DNA of 16,337 nt from CAZKEG01 sp964601575. Its GTDB lineage: Bacteria; Desulfobacterota; Thermodesulfobacteria; Thermodesulfobacteriales; Thermodesulfatatoraceae. Every line of letters starts with the position of its first letter. Position 1 is the first letter of the stretch. A program made the position numbers and the translations under genes. Positions 15,111-16,337 of this stretch are shown piece by piece. The stretch covers positions 1-16,337 of the forward strand of contig CAZROA010000085.1 of NCBI GenBank assembly GCA_964601575.1, read 5' to 3'. The notes under the pieces were generated by a model that did not search any database, was not told the DNA's origin, and saw only the letters and a program-made list of their open reading frames with translations.

Positions 15111-16085
15111 ATGGAAAGAGAGAGTCAATGTCTCTTGAGGGAAATTCAAAAAAATTTCCCCCTGGTATCAGAACCCTATAAAGAATTAGGAAAACGCTGC
15201 GGTCTTTCGGAAAGAGAGGTCTTTGAATATTTAGCCAAATTCAAGAAAGAAGGCCTTCTCAGGCAGATCAGCGCCATTTTTAACCCCCAGGCCTTGGGTT
15301 ATCGGACCACCTTGGTTGCCGCTTCGGTACCACCCCAAAAAATAGAAAAGGCAGCCCGGGTAATAAATGCCTACCCCGGGGTAAGTCATAACTATCTGCG
15401 TGATCATCACTATAACTTATGGTTCACCATCGCCATTCCGCCGGGAAAAGATCTGGACGAGACGGTCAAAAGGCTCCTAGAAAAGGCCGACGTCACTAAT
15501 TATTTGCTCCTCCCTATAAAGCGGGTCTTTAAGATCGCCCTTATCTTAGATCTTAACGAAGAAGGAAATGGTAACGGTCAGGAGGCAAAGGTAGTGGTCC
15601 AAACTGCCCCTCCACCGGATGAAAAGATCATCTCCCTGGTACGCCTTACCCAAGAAGATCTCCCTCTTGTCTCGCGCCCCTTTACCACTATTGGAAGAAA
15701 AATTTCCCTCCCCGAGGAAGAAATTTTAAACTGGCTCAAAGAAGGCCTTAAAACCGGGCTTATCAGACGCTTTGCCGGGTTGGTCAGACATACTAAGGCT
15801 GGTTTTCACGGCAATGTCATGGTGGCCTGGCGGGTACCAAAAGAGCAGGTAGAAAAAGTAGGGCCAGGTCTTGCCAGCGAACCGGGAATCACCCATTGTT
15901 ATGAACGCCGTTCCTATCCCCATTGGCCGTACAATCTCTACACCATGCTTCACGCCAAGGAAAAAGAAGAAGCCCTCTCTTTGGTAGAATCTCTGGCCCG
16001 CAAGTATAGTCTTCGAGAATATCTTCCTTTAGCCACCCTCAAAGAGCTAAAAAAAATCCGCCTCAAACTCTTCTGGGAAGAGTAG
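15111..16085 (+). CDS. siroheme decarboxylase, AhbA-AhbB fused in one chain
   Basis: AhbA and AhbB together decarboxylate siroheme to 12,18-didecarboxysiroheme in the alternative haem pathway of sulfate reducers and archaea; NirD/L/G/H are relatives in haem d1 synthesis. Each half is built like an Lrp/AsnC protein: an HTH-like unit plus a ferredoxin-like domain. First half: HTH about 8-50, then LGYRTTLVAASVP and NYLRDHHYNLWFTI (94-107), AhbA-like. Second half: HTH about 174-222, then GFHGNVMVAWRVP and CYERRSYPHWPYNLYTMLHA (263-282), AhbB-like. A Gly/Asn/Gln-rich linker (about 150-170) joins them. Automatic annotation may call it an Lrp regulator, but the paired Y-N-L-W/Y-F/T motifs argue for the enzyme. 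The ATG at 15111 has only a distant AAGG upstream. No other ahb gene is in view. Confidence 0.85.
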   Translation: MERESQCLLREIQKNFPLVSEPYKELGKRCGLSEREVFEYLAKFKKEGLLRQISAIFNPQALGYRTTLVAASVPPQKIEKAARVINAYPGVSHNYLRDHHYNLWFTIAIPPGKDLDETVKRLLEKADVTNYLLLPIKRVFKIALILDLNEEGNGNGQEAKVVVQTAPPPDEKIISLVRLTQEDLPLVSRPFTTIGRKISLPEEEILNWLKEGLKTGLIRRFAGLVRHTKAGFHGNVMVAWRVPKEQVEKVGPGLASEPGITHCYERRSYPHWPYNLYTMLHAKEKEEALSLVESLARKYSLREYLPLATLKELKKIRLKLFWEE

Positions 16086-16116
16086 AAAAAATTTCTCAAT
16101 GAGAAAAAAATTTCTC
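16085..16116 (+). repeat. A-tract direct repeat after the AhbA-AhbB gene
   Basis: Two near-identical units, G-A6-TTTCTC (16085-16097) and G-A7-TTTCTC (16103-16116), separated by AATGA. The first begins at the last base of the stop codon. TTTCTC/GAGAAA across the spacer can also pair as a 6-bp stem. Such phased A-tracts tend to bend DNA. Confidence 0.5.
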
Positions 16117-16117
16117 T

Positions 16118-16136
16118 GGAATGCTTCCTGTTTTTT
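16118..16136 (+). terminator. possible intrinsic terminator of the AhbA-AhbB gene
   Basis: GGAA-TGC-TTCC (16118-16128) forms a short 4-bp stem and is followed, after TG, by six T residues (16131-16136). The stem is weak, so confidence is low. The T-run runs straight into the first bases of the insertion sequence. Confidence 0.35.
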
Positions 16137-16164
16137 GGACCAGTTAAAATGTTAGGGGTAGCGA

Positions 16165-16187
16165 GACCTCCCCGAGAGCAGGAGGTC
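16165..16187 (+). promoter_or_regulatory. hairpin that sequesters the transposase Shine-Dalgarno
   Basis: GACCTCC (16165-16171) pairs perfectly with GGAGGTC (16181-16187) across a 9-base loop. The right arm is the AGGAGGT ribosome-binding sequence of the transposase start at 16192. In transcripts that include both arms, such as read-through from the upstream gene, translation start should be blocked. This is a known way for insertion sequences to limit transposase. Confidence 0.65.
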
Positions 16188-16191
16188 AGTC

Positions 16192-16337
16192 ATGTAAAAG
16201 AACCGTTTCTCCATTGAGCAGATCATCAAAATCCTCGCCGAAGCCGAAACCCCTGGCAATTCTGTTGCCGTCACCACCAGAAACTACGGCATCTCTGAAC
16301 AGACCATATACGGCTGGCGACAAAAATATCGCGGCTT
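16192..16337 (+). pseudogene. IS3-type OrfA transposase N-terminus, stop at codon 2
   Basis: The frame encodes an OrfA-like helix-turn-helix: KNRFSIEQIIKILAEAE, then a Gly/Ser linker, NYGISEQTIYGWRQKYRG, and the window ends. Such proteins bind the element ends. The expected start, ATG 16192, has AGGAGGT five bases upstream, but the next codon is TAA (16195-16197), where relatives typically carry Lys. A single A-to-T change from AAA would explain it. No ATG, GTG or TTG in frame follows before the conserved region (ATT 16213 is the nearest near-cognate). So it is either broken, started from an unusual codon, or read through. The rest of the element is not visible, so I call it a probable pseudogene. 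Confidence 0.6.

Larger units (their letters stand above)
16136..16337 (+). mobile_element. left end of an IS3-family-like insertion sequence (continues past window)
   Basis: The element is recognised from the OrfA-type transposase reading frame that begins at 16192 and runs off the window. The outer boundary is placed at TGGACCAGTTAAAA (16136 on), because IS3-family ends begin with TG. The right end, inverted repeat partner and target duplication are outside, so the border is an estimate. The leader between 16136 and 16191 contains a hairpin that covers the transposase ribosome site. It is inserted directly behind the AhbA-AhbB gene and in the same direction. Confidence 0.75.

Noticed and set aside
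15091..15180. Short open frame ATG 15091 overlapping the AhbA-AhbB start
   Set aside because: Only 29 codons, out of frame with the real gene, low-complexity product; a leader peptide role cannot be supported.
1..16337. Very frequent AAGGCC/GGCCTT strings throughout
   Set aside because: They fall in coding frames as Lys-Ala, Gly-Leu and similar codon pairs and reflect codon preference, not spaced uptake or restriction signals.
1..16337. CRISPR arrays, tRNA or rRNA genes, phage or defence genes
   Set aside because: None seen; apart from the IS end the window is housekeeping genes.

Overview
The window reads as ordinary chromosome of a thermophilic, probably strictly anaerobic bacterium, most likely a Thermodesulfobacteria-like sulfur/sulfate metaboliser. 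This is inferred from gene content, not from a marker gene: an LL-diaminopimelate aminotransferase (DapL), GTP cyclohydrolase IB (FolE2), a myo-inositol-phosphate synthase, a CooC-type nickel-insertase ATPase, and a fused siroheme decarboxylase (AhbA-AhbB) of the alternative haem pathway. Genes are tightly packed with many stop/start overlaps, and several use GTG or TTG starts. No gene-free stretch exceeds 300 bases.

Layout. 1-1416 (-): recN, 3' end cut by the window edge. 1510-3040 (+): a CooC-type ATPase overlapping folE2. 3037-3252 (-): a 70-residue Cys-rich zinc-ribbon-like protein with its own good promoter; its stop overlaps the folE2 stop. 3328-6941 (-): a compact cluster read in the order ino1, dapL, folK, a membrane-anchored YHS-type protein, and a secreted lytic transglycosylase. 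Its members overlap or lie within a few bases of one another. 7054-8312 (-): a DUF1232 (YkvA-type) protein overlapping a LysR-family regulator. 8465-10700 (+): ispG and a membrane-anchored HDOD protein. 10701-14926 (-): mutS overlapping an AMIN/amidase_3 cell-wall amidase. 15111-16085 (+): a single-chain AhbA-AhbB. 16136-end (+): the left end of an IS3-family-like insertion sequence.

How the genes fit together. Two folate genes (folE2, folK) and the CooC-type ATPase would suit an organism running a tetrahydrofolate- and nickel-dependent Wood-Ljungdahl pathway, but no CODH/ACS gene is visible here. dapL, the lytic transglycosylase and the amidase make or cut peptidoglycan. ispG feeds isoprenoids. 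ino1 could feed inositol lipids or the thermoprotectant di-myo-inositol phosphate. recN and mutS are DNA repair.

I did not find a clearly new multi-gene system. The points most worth a second look are: (i) the insertion-sequence leader, where the transposase Shine-Dalgarno sits in a perfect hairpin and the start codon is followed directly by a stop; (ii) folK, whose conserved N-terminus has no ATG/GTG/TTG start in frame; (iii) the AhbA-AhbB fusion; and (iv) the CooC-FolE2 translational coupling.
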